Assembly (NCBI RefSeq): GCF_000425725.1
Contig: NZ_AUDZ01000013.1
Coordinates: 1-64,000 of the forward strand
From: Halomonas halocynthiae DSM 14573
GTDB taxonomy: Bacteria; Pseudomonadota; Gammaproteobacteria; Pseudomonadales; Halomonadaceae
DNA length: 64,000 nucleotides
Reading direction: 5' to 3'
Shown here: piece after piece, positions 21,235 to 30,148 of the stretch
Position numbering within the stretch: the stretch's first letter is position 1
How the letters are laid out: each line of letters opens with the position of its first letter
Program-made: the position numbers and the translations under genes
The notes under the pieces: model-generated
What the model was told of the DNA's origin: nothing
Seen by the model: the letters and a program-made list of their open reading frames with translations, nothing else
Databases searched by the model: none

Positions 21235-21757
21235 TATGGCTCTCGTCGATGAGGTAGACGCACGTTCACCGATGCAGAAAGCGTACCACTATGTCATGCA
21301 AACCTGTGGCTTGTCCGCAGGTATTATCATCGGTGTTGTATCGATTGTCATCGTTCTCAATGTCTTGAGCCGAAACCTGGGGTTTGGTTCGATCTATGGC
21401 ACGGTAGAAGGCAGCGAATATGCCATCTCGGGCGCCACTTTCCTAGCTGCTCCTTGGGTACTCTATTACGGTGCCCACGTGCGAATTGACCTTCTTCAGC
21501 AAGTGCTGCCGAAGTCATACCGGAAATTTCTGGAAATGGGTATAAACCTGCTCGGTGCGCTGGTCTGCCTGTGCTTCGGATACTATCTCCTATCTACTGG
21601 TACCGACTATCTGAGCCGGGGGACGATGGTCTACAAGTCCTTCGTCTTTCCGGAGTGGTGGACATTCATTCTTCCGATCACTTGTTTTGCTCTGCTGAGC
21701 ATTGAGTTCCTGCGCCGTCTGTGGCGCCTCACTTATGCCACAGGAGAGCTGGGATGA
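21227..21757 (+). CDS. TRAP transporter small permease (DctQ)
   Basis: A 176-residue inner-membrane protein with four hydrophobic segments, as in DctQ. I chose the GTG at 21227, which overlaps dctP by eight bases and has AGAGAGG upstream; an ATG at 21236 is an alternative. WVLYYGAHVRIDLL around residues 77-90 is the family's conserved loop. It partners the large permease that overlaps it downstream. Confidence 0.87.
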   Translation: MNNMALVDEVDARSPMQKAYHYVMQTCGLSAGIIIGVVSIVIVLNVLSRNLGFGSIYGTVEGSEYAISGATFLAAPWVLYYGAHVRIDLLQQVLPKSYRKFLEMGINLLGALVCLCFGYYLLSTGTDYLSRGTMVYKSFVFPEWWTFILPITCFALLSIEFLRRLWRLTYATGELG

Positions 21758-23073
21758 TGGAATGGTATTCAGCACTATTGCTGCTGGTAGGAGGGCTCAT
21801 CCTACTTATGGCGCTAGGCCTACCAGTGGTATTTGCTTTCATTGCGGTAAATATCGTCGGTGCCTATCTCTTTATGGGCGGCGAAATGGGGGTCATGCAG
21901 ATGGCACGTAACAGTGCCGAGGCCATCACCAGCTTCTCCTTGATTCCCATTCCCTTGTTTGTGCTCATGGGGGAAGTCCTGTTTCACACGGGCCTTGCCT
22001 ACAAGGCGATCACGGCTATCGAGCTGTTGATTAAACGAGTACCCGGTCGCCTGAGCATCGTCTCAGTACTGGGTGGCACAGCCTTCGCTACCCTCTCGGG
22101 GTCGAGCATTGCTAACACCGCCATGATGGGAAGTTCACTGCTTCCGGATATGCTAAAACGGGGCTACCACCCCACTATTGCCATGGGCCCCATCATGGCA
22201 GTGGGCGGTATTGCTATGCTGATACCACCTTCGGCGCTGGCAGTCACCTTGGGAAGTCTAGCTGGAATCTCCATTAGCAAGTTGCTGATCGGAGGAATCA
22301 TTCCGGGTATTCTGATGGGAATTGCCGTACTGATGTACGTGATGATCCGCTGCTCAAGGAATCCCGAACTCGCACCGGCAGATGACGGCAACGACAACCT
22401 TACTTCATGGCAACGCTGGCAGCCATTCTGCATCTATGTGCTTCCCTTGAGTGGTATCTTCGTGGTGGTGGTGGGTAGCCTTTTGGCCGGGTGGGCTGAA
22501 CCTACAGAGTCCGCCGCTTTCGGTGCTGTTGCAGCCGCCATTGCCGCCATGTGCTACCGCCGGATGACAGTGGAGGCACTTGGCAAGTCGCTGATGGAAA
22601 CGGCCAAAGTATCGGTCATGATCCTGTTCGTGCTTGTGGCTTCCACCACATTTTCCCAGTTGCTTTCTTTTTCCGGTGCCACCAACGGTCTGCTGCAGGT
22701 AGTGACAGGCTGGGATCTGAGTCCGCTGATAGTCGTGCTTGGCATGTTGTTGGTGCTGTTAGTACTGGGTTGTTTTGCCGATCAGATCAGCATGATCATG
22801 ATTACCCTGCCCTTCTTCATGCCACTCGTAGTTTCCCTTCAACTCGATCCTATCTGGATTGGCATCCTGTTCCTGGTGGCGATGGAGATCAGTTTCCTGA
22901 CACCTCCCTTCGGGCTGTTATTGATCGTAATGCAGGGTGTTGCTCCACCAGGTATTCGCCTTACTCAGGTCTATCAGGCTGCACTTCCCTTCTTGATCTT
23001 GCAGATGATTGTTCTGGCGCTGGTGGTTTCAATGCCTTGGATAGCCACCGGTCTGCCAGGCCTGATGGATTGA
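21754..23073 (+). CDS. TRAP transporter large permease (DctM)
   Basis: A 439-residue inner-membrane protein with about 12 hydrophobic segments. Family motifs include PLFVLMGEVLFHTG near residue 65 and FATLSGSSIANTAMMG around 110-125. The ATG at 21754 overlaps the dctQ stop (ATGA) and has AGGAG upstream, so I rejected the longer frame from 21721. It completes a dctPQM set and is followed 59 bases later by iorA, probably in one operon. Confidence 0.9.
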   Translation: MMEWYSALLLLVGGLILLMALGLPVVFAFIAVNIVGAYLFMGGEMGVMQMARNSAEAITSFSLIPIPLFVLMGEVLFHTGLAYKAITAIELLIKRVPGRLSIVSVLGGTAFATLSGSSIANTAMMGSSLLPDMLKRGYHPTIAMGPIMAVGGIAMLIPPSALAVTLGSLAGISISKLLIGGIIPGILMGIAVLMYVMIRCSRNPELAPADDGNDNLTSWQRWQPFCIYVLPLSGIFVVVVGSLLAGWAEPTESAAFGAVAAAIAAMCYRRMTVEALGKSLMETAKVSVMILFVLVASTTFSQLLSFSGATNGLLQVVTGWDLSPLIVVLGMLLVLLVLGCFADQISMIMITLPFFMPLVVSLQLDPIWIGILFLVAMEISFLTPPFGLLLIVMQGVAPPGIRLTQVYQAALPFLILQMIVLALVVSMPWIATGLPGLMD

Positions 23074-23132
23074 AATACAAATAAAATTACTCACGCCTAG
23101 GGTCCTTAGCCCCAAGCAATAAGGAAGTAAGA

Positions 23133-25289
23133 ATGGCTGAAAAAGCGTTTGTTGAGGAAGTTAAAAAGCTTCGTCTGAGAGAAGGTGAAACCTTTCAAGG
23201 TGAGGGTATTCTCGCCGTCACCAAGGCTCTTCTACAGTCAGGAGTCTCCTATGTGGGAGGGTATCAGGGGGCACCGATCTCTCACCTTATGGACGTGCTC
23301 CACGATGCCCAACCTATTCTCGAAGAGTTGGGTGTACACTTCGAGAATAACGCGAGTGAGGCCGCTGCTGCCGCCATGTTAGCCGCCTCGGTAAATTACC
23401 CATTGCGCGGTGCGGTGGCATGGAAATCCACGGTGGGAACCAACGTTGCTTCAGATGCACTGGCTAACTTGGCCTCGGGGGGGGTTACCGGCGGTACATT
23501 GATTATCGTTGGGGAAGATTATGGTGACGGCTCGAGCATTATGCAGGAGCGTACCCATGCTTTTGCCATGAAGAGCCAGATCTGGTTGCTGGATCCGCGC
23601 CCTAATCTGCCTTCCATCGTCAAGGCGGTAGAGAAAGGGTTCGAGCTTTCGGAAGCCAGCAATACTCCGGTCATGCTGGAACTACGCATCCGTGCCTGTC
23701 ACGTTCATGGACGCTTCCAGACCCAGGACAATCGCTCACCCGAGTTTACCATTGACGACGCCTTAGCCAATCCGGTTCGCGATACTAGCCGCATCGTTCT
23801 GCCACCGGCAAGTTTTCAGCATGAGCAAGAAAAGATAAATACACGCTGGCCAGCTGCTGTTGAGTTTATAAAAAATAATGGACTCAACGAAACCTATCCT
23901 GGCGATTATTCCGAGATCGGTCTGATTCTTCAGGGCGGGATATACAACAGTGTCATACGTTCACTTGAGCGTCTAGGCCTGGCTGATACCTTTGGAAATA
24001 GCCGAATTCCCCTGCATGTTCTCAACGTCACCTATCCATTGATAGACAGTGACCTAGAAGAATTCTGCGCCGACAAGCGTGCCGTGCTGATGATTGAAGA
24101 GGGGCAGCCCAATTACCTGGAACAGGCCCTTGCCAGCATTCTGCGCCGTGCCGACATAGGCACGCGTCTACATGGTAAGGATGTGTTGCCCAAGGCGGGA
24201 GAATACAACGGCCAAGTCATGATCGAGGGGTTGCGCGGCTTTCTTTCCGCTGCTGCACCGGATCTGTTGGCCCAGCCCGAAGCACTCCCCACCGCTATTA
24301 ATGAGGGGCTTGTCTTACCACCTCGCCCCCCTGGGTTCTGTACCGGTTGCCCTGAGCGGCCCATCTTTACCGCCATGAAGCTTGTCGAGCGCGAGCTGGG
24401 GCCACGCCATGTGAGCTGCGATATTGGTTGCCATTTGTTCTCCATCCTTCCGCCGTTCAATATCGGCAATACCACCATGGGCTATGGTCTGGGGGCCTCT
24501 GCGGCTTCAGCATTCCATGGTTCCAAGGGCGGTCGAGCCATTAGTGTGATGGGCGATGGGGGGTTCTGGCATAACGGCCTCACCAACGGCGTCGCCAATG
24601 CTGTATACAATGGCGATGATGACGTCTTGCTGATCGTGGATAACTACTACGCAGCAGCCACTGGCGGACAAGATCTTCCCTCTTCACGCGCTGAAAATCC
24701 TATACGCCAGACCAACATTCCGATTGAACAGGCGGTAAAGGGTGTGGGCGTGAAGTGGGTGCGGGTCGTCGATCACACCTATGATGTCCGGCGTATGAAG
24801 GAGACGCTCACAGAAGCTCTGACCACCCGGGAAAAGGGGCCCAAGGTGATTATCGCCCAGTCGGAGTGCATGCTGAATCGGCAACGCCGAGAGAAGCCCA
24901 AGGTACGGCAGGCGCTCAGGGAGGGGAAACGCGTTGTTCGTCAGCGCTTTGGTGTCGACAGTGATACTTGCACCGGGGATCACTCCTGCATTCGTATATC
25001 CGGGTGTCCGTCCCTTTCGATTCAGCCTAACCCCGACCCACTGCGTGAACACCCCGTGGCTCAGGTAGATAACACTTGTGTAGGTTGTGGCCTGTGTGGT
25101 GAGGCGGCTCACGCCGCCGTACTCTGCCCGTCCTTTTATCGTGCCGATGTCATTAGTAACCCAAACCGTTGGGATCGTCTGTTGAATCGCTGTCATCAGA
25201 GGATCATTCGCCGTCTGCAGGCATGGCGCGAGAAACGCCTGGCTGAGCTGCCCCTATCCGCTCATTTATCCGGAGAAGCCCATGTTTGA
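23133..25289 (+). CDS. iorA: Indolepyruvate:ferredoxin oxidoreductase alpha subunit-like (2-oxoacid oxidoreductase)
   Basis: A 718-residue thiamine-diphosphate enzyme of the 2-oxoacid:ferredoxin oxidoreductase superfamily. The N-terminal pyrimidine domain has GGYQGAPISHLMD and FENNASEAAAAAM; the TPP/Mg site is VMGDGGFWHNGLTNGVANAV around residues 471-490. The C-terminal ferredoxin-like part has Cys613, 619 and 625, then Cys649, 652, 655 and 665. It should decarboxylate an aromatic 2-oxo acid to its CoA ester and reduce ferredoxin. Indolepyruvate is the classic substrate; phenylglyoxylate or isatinate are possible given the context. AAGGAAG precedes the ATG. Confidence 0.88.
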   Translation: MAEKAFVEEVKKLRLREGETFQGEGILAVTKALLQSGVSYVGGYQGAPISHLMDVLHDAQPILEELGVHFENNASEAAAAAMLAASVNYPLRGAVAWKSTVGTNVASDALANLASGGVTGGTLIIVGEDYGDGSSIMQERTHAFAMKSQIWLLDPRPNLPSIVKAVEKGFELSEASNTPVMLELRIRACHVHGRFQTQDNRSPEFTIDDALANPVRDTSRIVLPPASFQHEQEKINTRWPAAVEFIKNNGLNETYPGDYSEIGLILQGGIYNSVIRSLERLGLADTFGNSRIPLHVLNVTYPLIDSDLEEFCADKRAVLMIEEGQPNYLEQALASILRRADIGTRLHGKDVLPKAGEYNGQVMIEGLRGFLSAAAPDLLAQPEALPTAINEGLVLPPRPPGFCTGCPERPIFTAMKLVERELGPRHVSCDIGCHLFSILPPFNIGNTTMGYGLGASAASAFHGSKGGRAISVMGDGGFWHNGLTNGVANAVYNGDDDVLLIVDNYYAAATGGQDLPSSRAENPIRQTNIPIEQAVKGVGVKWVRVVDHTYDVRRMKETLTEALTTREKGPKVIIAQSECMLNRQRREKPKVRQALREGKRVVRQRFGVDSDTCTGDHSCIRISGCPSLSIQPNPDPLREHPVAQVDNTCVGCGLCGEAAHAAVLCPSFYRADVISNPNRWDRLLNRCHQRIIRRLQAWREKRLAELPLSAHLSGEAHV

Positions 25290-26859
25290 CGCGACCATAG
25301 CTACACGACCGATCACGCTAGCTATTATGGCGATGGGCGGTCAAGGAGGTGGAGTGCTCTCCGACTGGATCGTTCACCTTGCCGAGAGCAATGGATATCT
25401 GGCCCAGGCGACCTCGGTACCCGGAGTCGCCCAGCGCACAGGCGCCACCATCTATTATCTAGAACTCTTTCCCGAAGCCGAGGCCAAGCGCGTCGGCCAG
25501 GCTCCGGTGCTGGCTCTGATGCCCTCTCCGGGCGATGTCGATATCGTGCTGGCCGCCGAATTCATGGAGGCTGGCCGTGCCCTTGAACGGGGGCTCGTGA
25601 CACCGGAGCGAACCACGGTTATTGCCTCGAGCCACCGAGTCTATGGCATCACCGAGAAGAGCGCCATGGGCAATGGAATCCTTTATTCTGGACCTGTGCG
25701 CGAGCAGCTGCAACTCAATGCCCAGCGCATCATCGAATTCGACATGGAGGCTATGGCACGCCACGAGCGTAGCGTAATCAGCGCCGTACTATTCGGTGCC
25801 CTGGCCGGCAGCCAGGTGTTGCCTTTCCCGCGTGAAGCGTTCGAGCAAGCAATACGCGATGGCGGTATTGGTGTCGCTGCCAGCCTTCGTGCCTTCGATA
25901 AAAGCTTTTTGCAGGCACTTGGCGCCGAGTCCTATAGCGAACTGAGCGACAGCTCTCCAAGGGAAGAAGGTGTCCCGCCCAATGCCAAAGTATCTGAAGT
26001 CGATATCATGATGGCCGAAGTCGATAGTCGGTTTCCCAAACAAGCATGTCAGGTGGTGCGCGAGGGGGTACTTCGTCTGATCGACTATCAGGATCACGCC
26101 TATGCCAGCGAGTATCTGGAGCTATTGCAGCAGCGCCTGGTACGCATCCAACAAAAAGAAGTGGATCATACCATCGTACGAGAGTTGGCTCGCCATCTGG
26201 CGCTCTGGATGAGCTATGAAGACACCATTCGTGTTGCTGACCTTAAGATACGGCGATCCCGCTTAGAGCGTGTGCGCAACGAAGTCAAAGCAGAGCCGGA
26301 GCAGATCGTCTATACCGCAGAATTTATGCACCCGCGTGTCGAAGAGGTCTGCGATACCCTGCCTGTTGGCCTCGGACGATGGGTGATGCGTACCGGATGG
26401 GTTCGCCGTCCTCTGGCCAGAGTAACTCAGCGGGGGCGACGCATCAGTCCCCAGCGACTTAGAGGTTTTCTGCTGCTAATGAGCGTAGCGAGCCTGCGAC
26501 GCTGGCGCCGGCGCACCCTCCGTTATCGTGATGAGCGCCAGCGTATCGAGGCCTGGTTAGCCGCGGTCGATCGTGCGCTGAGCATCTCTCCAGATGTCAC
26601 CCTGGAAGTCATCAAGGCACAAGAGTTAGTTAAAGGCTATGGCGATACCCACCGCCGGGGCTTCGCCAGCTACACCACCGTGATGCAGGGCTTCGAAAAC
26701 TTCGGCGAAGAACCAGATGCTGCCGCGCGCCTCCATCAACTTCGCCAAGCGGCTCTTGCCGATGAAAAGGGCGAGGCCTTGGAGCAGCATGTGGGGGAGT
26801 GGAAGCCCGAAATGGGCACTACCACGAACACCTCACGCATCGCTGTGAAGCAGCTCTAG
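25282..26859 (+). CDS. iorB: Indolepyruvate oxidoreductase beta subunit-like, long form
   Basis: A 525-residue partner of the preceding subunit, overlapping it by eight bases with GGAG before the ATG. Residues about 1-205 are the gamma/beta Rossmann-like domain of 2-oxoacid oxidoreductases, opening with MAMGGQGGGVLSDWI. Residues about 230-525 form an extra helical, Arg-rich domain absent from the short archaeal IorB but seen in long proteobacterial homologues as I recall them. The two subunits should form one cytosolic enzyme; the tail's role is unknown. Translational coupling with iorA is likely. Confidence 0.85.
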   Translation: MFDATIATRPITLAIMAMGGQGGGVLSDWIVHLAESNGYLAQATSVPGVAQRTGATIYYLELFPEAEAKRVGQAPVLALMPSPGDVDIVLAAEFMEAGRALERGLVTPERTTVIASSHRVYGITEKSAMGNGILYSGPVREQLQLNAQRIIEFDMEAMARHERSVISAVLFGALAGSQVLPFPREAFEQAIRDGGIGVAASLRAFDKSFLQALGAESYSELSDSSPREEGVPPNAKVSEVDIMMAEVDSRFPKQACQVVREGVLRLIDYQDHAYASEYLELLQQRLVRIQQKEVDHTIVRELARHLALWMSYEDTIRVADLKIRRSRLERVRNEVKAEPEQIVYTAEFMHPRVEEVCDTLPVGLGRWVMRTGWVRRPLARVTQRGRRISPQRLRGFLLLMSVASLRRWRRRTLRYRDERQRIEAWLAAVDRALSISPDVTLEVIKAQELVKGYGDTHRRGFASYTTVMQGFENFGEEPDAAARLHQLRQAALADEKGEALEQHVGEWKPEMGTTTNTSRIAVKQL

Positions 26860-27010
26860 GAAACTTATTGTTTATTTCTAAAGAGGGCTTGGTGTTAACG
26901 ATGCCCTAGCTATTTAGTGGTTATATTAGACTCTGGAGAGTGGGCGCTCCCCCAAGAACTCCCACTTTATTAAAGTTTAAATGATTTAGATATGGCAAGC
27001 TGGAGCAATT

Positions 27011-27157
27011 ATGAGAATCACCTGCCCTATCGGTAGCCCTACCGAGTCCTGTTTTTCCCTTAGCATGAAGCAGCGCGGCCCCATTAAAAATAATATTATG
27101 GTGCTTGCCGATGATGCTCTCGACAAACCTGCCTCGCATAGCGAGGAATGGGCATGA
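27011..27157 (+). CDS. Possible 48-residue protein coupled to the thioesterase
   Basis: A short open frame with ATG at 27011, GGAG five bases upstream, whose TGA overlaps the thioesterase ATG (ATGA at 27154). The product has two Cys near the N-terminus and an acidic C-terminus. I recognise no family. It could be a small protein or a leader frame that couples translation to the thioesterase. It lies in the 294-base gap after iorB, which otherwise shows only a weak AGTGGG/CCCACT hairpin near 26938-26966. Confidence 0.35.
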   Translation: MRITCPIGSPTESCFSLSMKQRGPIKNNIMVLADDALDKPASHSEEWA

Positions 27158-27570
27158 GCACAAACCTTAGCTTCACCGTACAACGCAAGGTACGCTTCGA
27201 GCATTGCGACCCGGCAGGCATCGTCTTCTACCCGCGCTACTTCGAGATGATCAATGCGGTCGTAGAAGACTGGTTCAATGACGAGGTGGGCAGCAGCTTT
27301 TCAGAACAGATGTCATCGGGTATAGGCGTGCCTACCGTCTCTCTAGAGACTCAGTTCCACGCACCGAGTCGACTGGGCGAGAAGCTGACCTTTCGCCTCA
27401 TACCCCAGGCCGTGGGACGAACCAGCCTCACGCTTGAGATCACTGCAACATGCGATGTCCAGCGCCGCTTGAAGGCTCAGTTGACACTGGTACTGATTGA
27501 TCTGACGACCGGACGGCCGCAGCCTTGGCCTGATGCTATGCGCCAGCATTTTTCACTCATCGAAAGCTGA
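27154..27570 (+). CDS. Acyl-CoA thioesterase, 4-hydroxybenzoyl-CoA type hot-dog fold
   Basis: A 138-residue single hot-dog domain. The active-site segment FEHCDPAGIVFYPRYFE places a catalytic Asp at residue 19, as in Pseudomonas 4-hydroxybenzoyl-CoA thioesterase. It would hydrolyse an aryl- or acyl-CoA in the cytosol. An ATG at 27148 touches GAGGA directly; the ATG at 27154 has six bases of spacing and overlaps the small upstream frame, so I chose it. Its place after iorAB suggests it releases the free acid from the aryl-CoA they make; this is inference. Confidence 0.85.
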   Translation: MSTNLSFTVQRKVRFEHCDPAGIVFYPRYFEMINAVVEDWFNDEVGSSFSEQMSSGIGVPTVSLETQFHAPSRLGEKLTFRLIPQAVGRTSLTLEITATCDVQRRLKAQLTLVLIDLTTGRPQPWPDAMRQHFSLIES

Positions 27571-27579
27571 AGGGAAAAC

Positions 27580-27690
27580 TCACAGACCTCCCATGCCGTA
27601 ATCCTGGTAATTTATCTTGTCCAGGAAGAACTCCGCATAGGAGGCCTGCGGGTGCCTGTTTCTGCTGCTGATTGCCTTGATGCCGGCTGG
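27580..27690 (-). pseudogene. Coding-like C-terminal fragment of an unrecognised protein
   Basis: Reading the minus strand gives 36 open codons bounded upstream by a stop and ending ...FFLDKINYQDYGMGGL, TGA. The composition (aromatic and charged residues in a plausible amphipathic pattern, a Gly-rich end) looks like the C-terminus of a real enzyme rather than noise, but there is no start and I do not recognise the family. It sits between the convergent thioesterase and AraC genes. If genuine it is debris from a gene lost by rearrangement. Confidence 0.3.
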
Positions 27691-27718
27691 TCAGGGGTAG
27701 CGAGCCGGCGCTTATCTA

Positions 27719-28702
27719 CTACTGCCTGGCCGGTTGCGCCACCTTCTGCAGCGTTTCCGATGGCAGTTCGCCAAAGCGTGCCCGATATTCCTGGGAGAGA
27801 CGGCCCAACTGCTGGAAGCCGCATTCCATGGCGATGCTGGAGACGCTCTCATGAGGGGTGGCCCGTCCCAGGCGCTTGCGCACCTGCTCGAAGCGCAGCT
27901 GGCGAAAGTGGGCTATGGGAGAGACTCCGAAATGGGTGTGGAAGTCGCGATAGAGCCGTTTCCGCGAGACCCCGGCGGCGCGCTCCAGGTCGGCCAGACT
28001 CAGTGGGGATTCCAGGGACGCCAGAAAGAGGGTTTCGAGGTGGGTGAGGTAGGCCGGACGGCCCTGCTGGCGATCCAGAAGCTCTTTCGAGTAGTTGTGT
28101 GGCTGGGTGTAAAGCAGACTGGTGAGCAGCGAGTTCTCGAAGTTGTACCACACCTCGGGCAGGTCACAGAGCGACCCTTCTGCAGCGAGCATCTCCTGCA
28201 GGTTGGCGACCATCCGCCACCACTCCTGCGCCCTTCCACTCAACGGCATTCTGGAGTCGAAGACCACTGGGCGATGCAGGTTTCGCCCCAGTAACTGGGC
28301 AAGCTTGTGCTCGATGGCCTGGCGGGAGAGGCGTACCAGGCGTTTCTGGCACTGCTCATCCATGCTCAGGCGCAGTGGCTGGCTGGGCGAGATGATAGCC
28401 GCTACCGCGCTATCCGAGTCGAAGGCATTTCCTTGGAGTTCGAAGTTCTGGGAACCATGCAGGGGCAAGCTGATGCTGTAGTAGTGGGTCAAATCGGCGA
28501 TGCCAATAGTCACCCGGGTCGCGTATTCGAGGGTACCGATGGCGACATTACCAAGGCTGGTACCCCAGTGGCGGAAGCTGAGCTGACGCGGTTGGGGTAC
28601 TTCCAGACGATGAGGGCCGTTGACTTGGCTCATCCAGCGGCAGGCCGAGTCGGGATGACGAAACTCGGCGGTGATTTGTTGTCGGGTCACAGGTACGGTC
28701 AT
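27719..28702 (-). CDS. AraC-family transcriptional regulator (left module)
   Basis: A 327-residue regulator with an N-terminal ligand-binding half (AraC_binding_2 / XylS-like) and a C-terminal double helix-turn-helix from about residue 225: LADLERAAGVSRKRLYRDF and SSIAMECGFQQLGRLSQEYRARFG. The interdomain QPHNYS motif is typical of the XylS/BenR/AntR group, which senses aromatic acids. AGGAGGAAAC precedes the ATG at 28702. It is convergent with the thioesterase gene and may activate the TRAP-iorAB-thioesterase genes; I found no clear operator pair there. Confidence 0.88.
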   Translation of the reverse strand: MTVPVTRQQITAEFRHPDSACRWMSQVNGPHRLEVPQPRQLSFRHWGTSLGNVAIGTLEYATRVTIGIADLTHYYSISLPLHGSQNFELQGNAFDSDSAVAAIISPSQPLRLSMDEQCQKRLVRLSRQAIEHKLAQLLGRNLHRPVVFDSRMPLSGRAQEWWRMVANLQEMLAAEGSLCDLPEVWYNFENSLLTSLLYTQPHNYSKELLDRQQGRPAYLTHLETLFLASLESPLSLADLERAAGVSRKRLYRDFHTHFGVSPIAHFRQLRFEQVRKRLGRATPHESVSSIAMECGFQQLGRLSQEYRARFGELPSETLQKVAQPARQ

Positions 28703-28906
28703 GTTTCCTCCTAGCCTCGCCGCAGTAATCATTATTTTGGGGCCTTGAGGCCGTAGCGCGGTCGAGGGCTTGTTCGCATGTCGTCTTTAAGTGCGCATTA
28801 CGAACTCGTATTGTTATTTTGCCACTTTGGTGAAGCAATGGCTATTCGTCTAAAAGTATTGCTTTTAGCCGCCTGAATAAAGACAAAACCGCAGACTTTC
28901 TGCTCG

Positions 28907-29926
28907 CTACCGGCCGACGAGACACCGGCTTCGTAGTGTCTCGCTGGGCGATTCGCCAAATACCTGACGATAACTGAGGCTGAAGCGGCCCATATGAGTA
29001 AAGCCCCAGCCCATGGCAATGTCGGTGATTGTCGCCGTGTCAGTGTCGGTTAGCAGCGCCTGCCGGACTCTTTCTAAACGCACCTGGCGTAAGGTTTCCA
29101 TGGGGCTCTGATGGCGAAAGTCTCGGAAGCCGGCATAGAGGGTTCTCAGGCTAACACCAGCCACCGACGCCAACTGAGCCGGCGTTAGCGGGTCTTGCGC
29201 ATGGGCCTCAATGTACTCCTCAACTCTTTTAACATGCCGTGGGGCGAGCCGCTTGTCTCCTTGACGCAAGGCTTCGCTGTAATTATGAGGTTGAGTGGTC
29301 AACAGGGTATGGATAATTAGCTGCTCTAGCTGAGGCGCAATCAGCGGGTCTCGGTCAGCCTCCGGTGACTCCCCAAGAAGCCGCGTGACATAGGCGATAA
29401 GATTGAACCAGCTCGGGGTGTCACGCCAGCGAAGGGCTGGGTGAAAAACTAAGGGGCAGCGCAAAGGTCTCCCTAAGAACTGACCGCAAGACTGCTCCAA
29501 TGCGTCACGCTCGATACGCAACATCAGTTGGTCACAATCATCGCCCCAATGCATCCTGAGGCGAACCGTAGGATTAAGCACCGAGGCCAGTCTTTCGCCC
29601 GATGCGACGCGCTCGCCATCACTTTCAATCTGAGCCAACCCTCGAAGGGGCATCTGAACCAGGTAGAACCCCTCAAGCCGCCCTGGATCGATGCGTACTG
29701 CACTGCCATAAGACAAGCGGCTATAGGAAACTTGGCCTAGCGTCACCGAGTGTAAGCGAGCAGCGAGGTGACCGCTGCGGCTTAGAGGCTCGAGACAGTG
29801 GGGCTTGAAAACATCAGAGACACTCTGCTGCACCTCTTCCGCAGCGCTCGAACGAAACACTAGGCGTTGGTGATCGTCTATCAGGGCTCGCTTCAGCCAG
29901 CCAGGCAATAACTTATGCGTAGTCAT
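28907..29926 (-). CDS. AraC-family transcriptional regulator (right, iif-like module)
   Basis: A 339-residue relative of the neighbouring regulator, with the same QPHNYS motif and a C-terminal helix-turn-helix pair (AQLASVAGVSLRTLYAGF and ITDIAMGWGFTHMGRFS). The frame is open further upstream, but the ATG at 29926 follows GTGAGG and begins where homology begins. It is transcribed divergently from the DLH-NTF2 gene, the usual place for the regulator of such an operon (compare iifR/indR). Its ligand is probably an aromatic compound. The 204 bases between the two regulators hold no gene. Confidence 0.88.
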   Translation of the reverse strand: MTTHKLLPGWLKRALIDDHQRLVFRSSAAEEVQQSVSDVFKPHCLEPLSRSGHLAARLHSVTLGQVSYSRLSYGSAVRIDPGRLEGFYLVQMPLRGLAQIESDGERVASGERLASVLNPTVRLRMHWGDDCDQLMLRIERDALEQSCGQFLGRPLRCPLVFHPALRWRDTPSWFNLIAYVTRLLGESPEADRDPLIAPQLEQLIIHTLLTTQPHNYSEALRQGDKRLAPRHVKRVEEYIEAHAQDPLTPAQLASVAGVSLRTLYAGFRDFRHQSPMETLRQVRLERVRQALLTDTDTATITDIAMGWGFTHMGRFSLSYRQVFGESPSETLRSRCLVGR

Positions 29927-30034
29927 GGGGGCCTCACTAATTATTGTTATGTGCCTGCGCCAAAAAAAAGCAACGCAATGCCTTTGCAGTATAAAGGGCG
30001 CTTTTCTTGATTCGCGTCGTAACAAGGCACTTTC

Positions 30035-30074
30035 TGCACTCAACGGATAGTGAGCGCGCTCAGCGGATCGTGAG
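30035..30074 (+). promoter_or_regulatory. XylS/AraC-type direct-repeat operator before the monooxygenase operon
   Basis: Two 16-base direct repeats, 30039-30054 and 30059-30074, match at 14 of 16 positions with a 20-base period. The first includes TGCA-N6-GGATA (30035-30049), an exact match to the XylS half-site pattern TGCA-N6-GGNTA; the second is degenerate (CGCG-N6-GGATC). The pair lies about 75 bases before the first operon ATG, as expected for activation by the adjacent AraC protein. Confidence 0.65.
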
Positions 30075-30148
30075 GGACCCGATACCTTGCCTAAGGTGGT
30101 GGCGTGGACTTTAGCAATGACCCGCCAACAACAACGAAAGGTATCTAC

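Noticed and set aside
27652..28714. Several long plus-strand frames opposite the first AraC gene
   Set aside because: They overlap one another and mirror a gene with clear HTH motifs and a strong ribosome-binding site.
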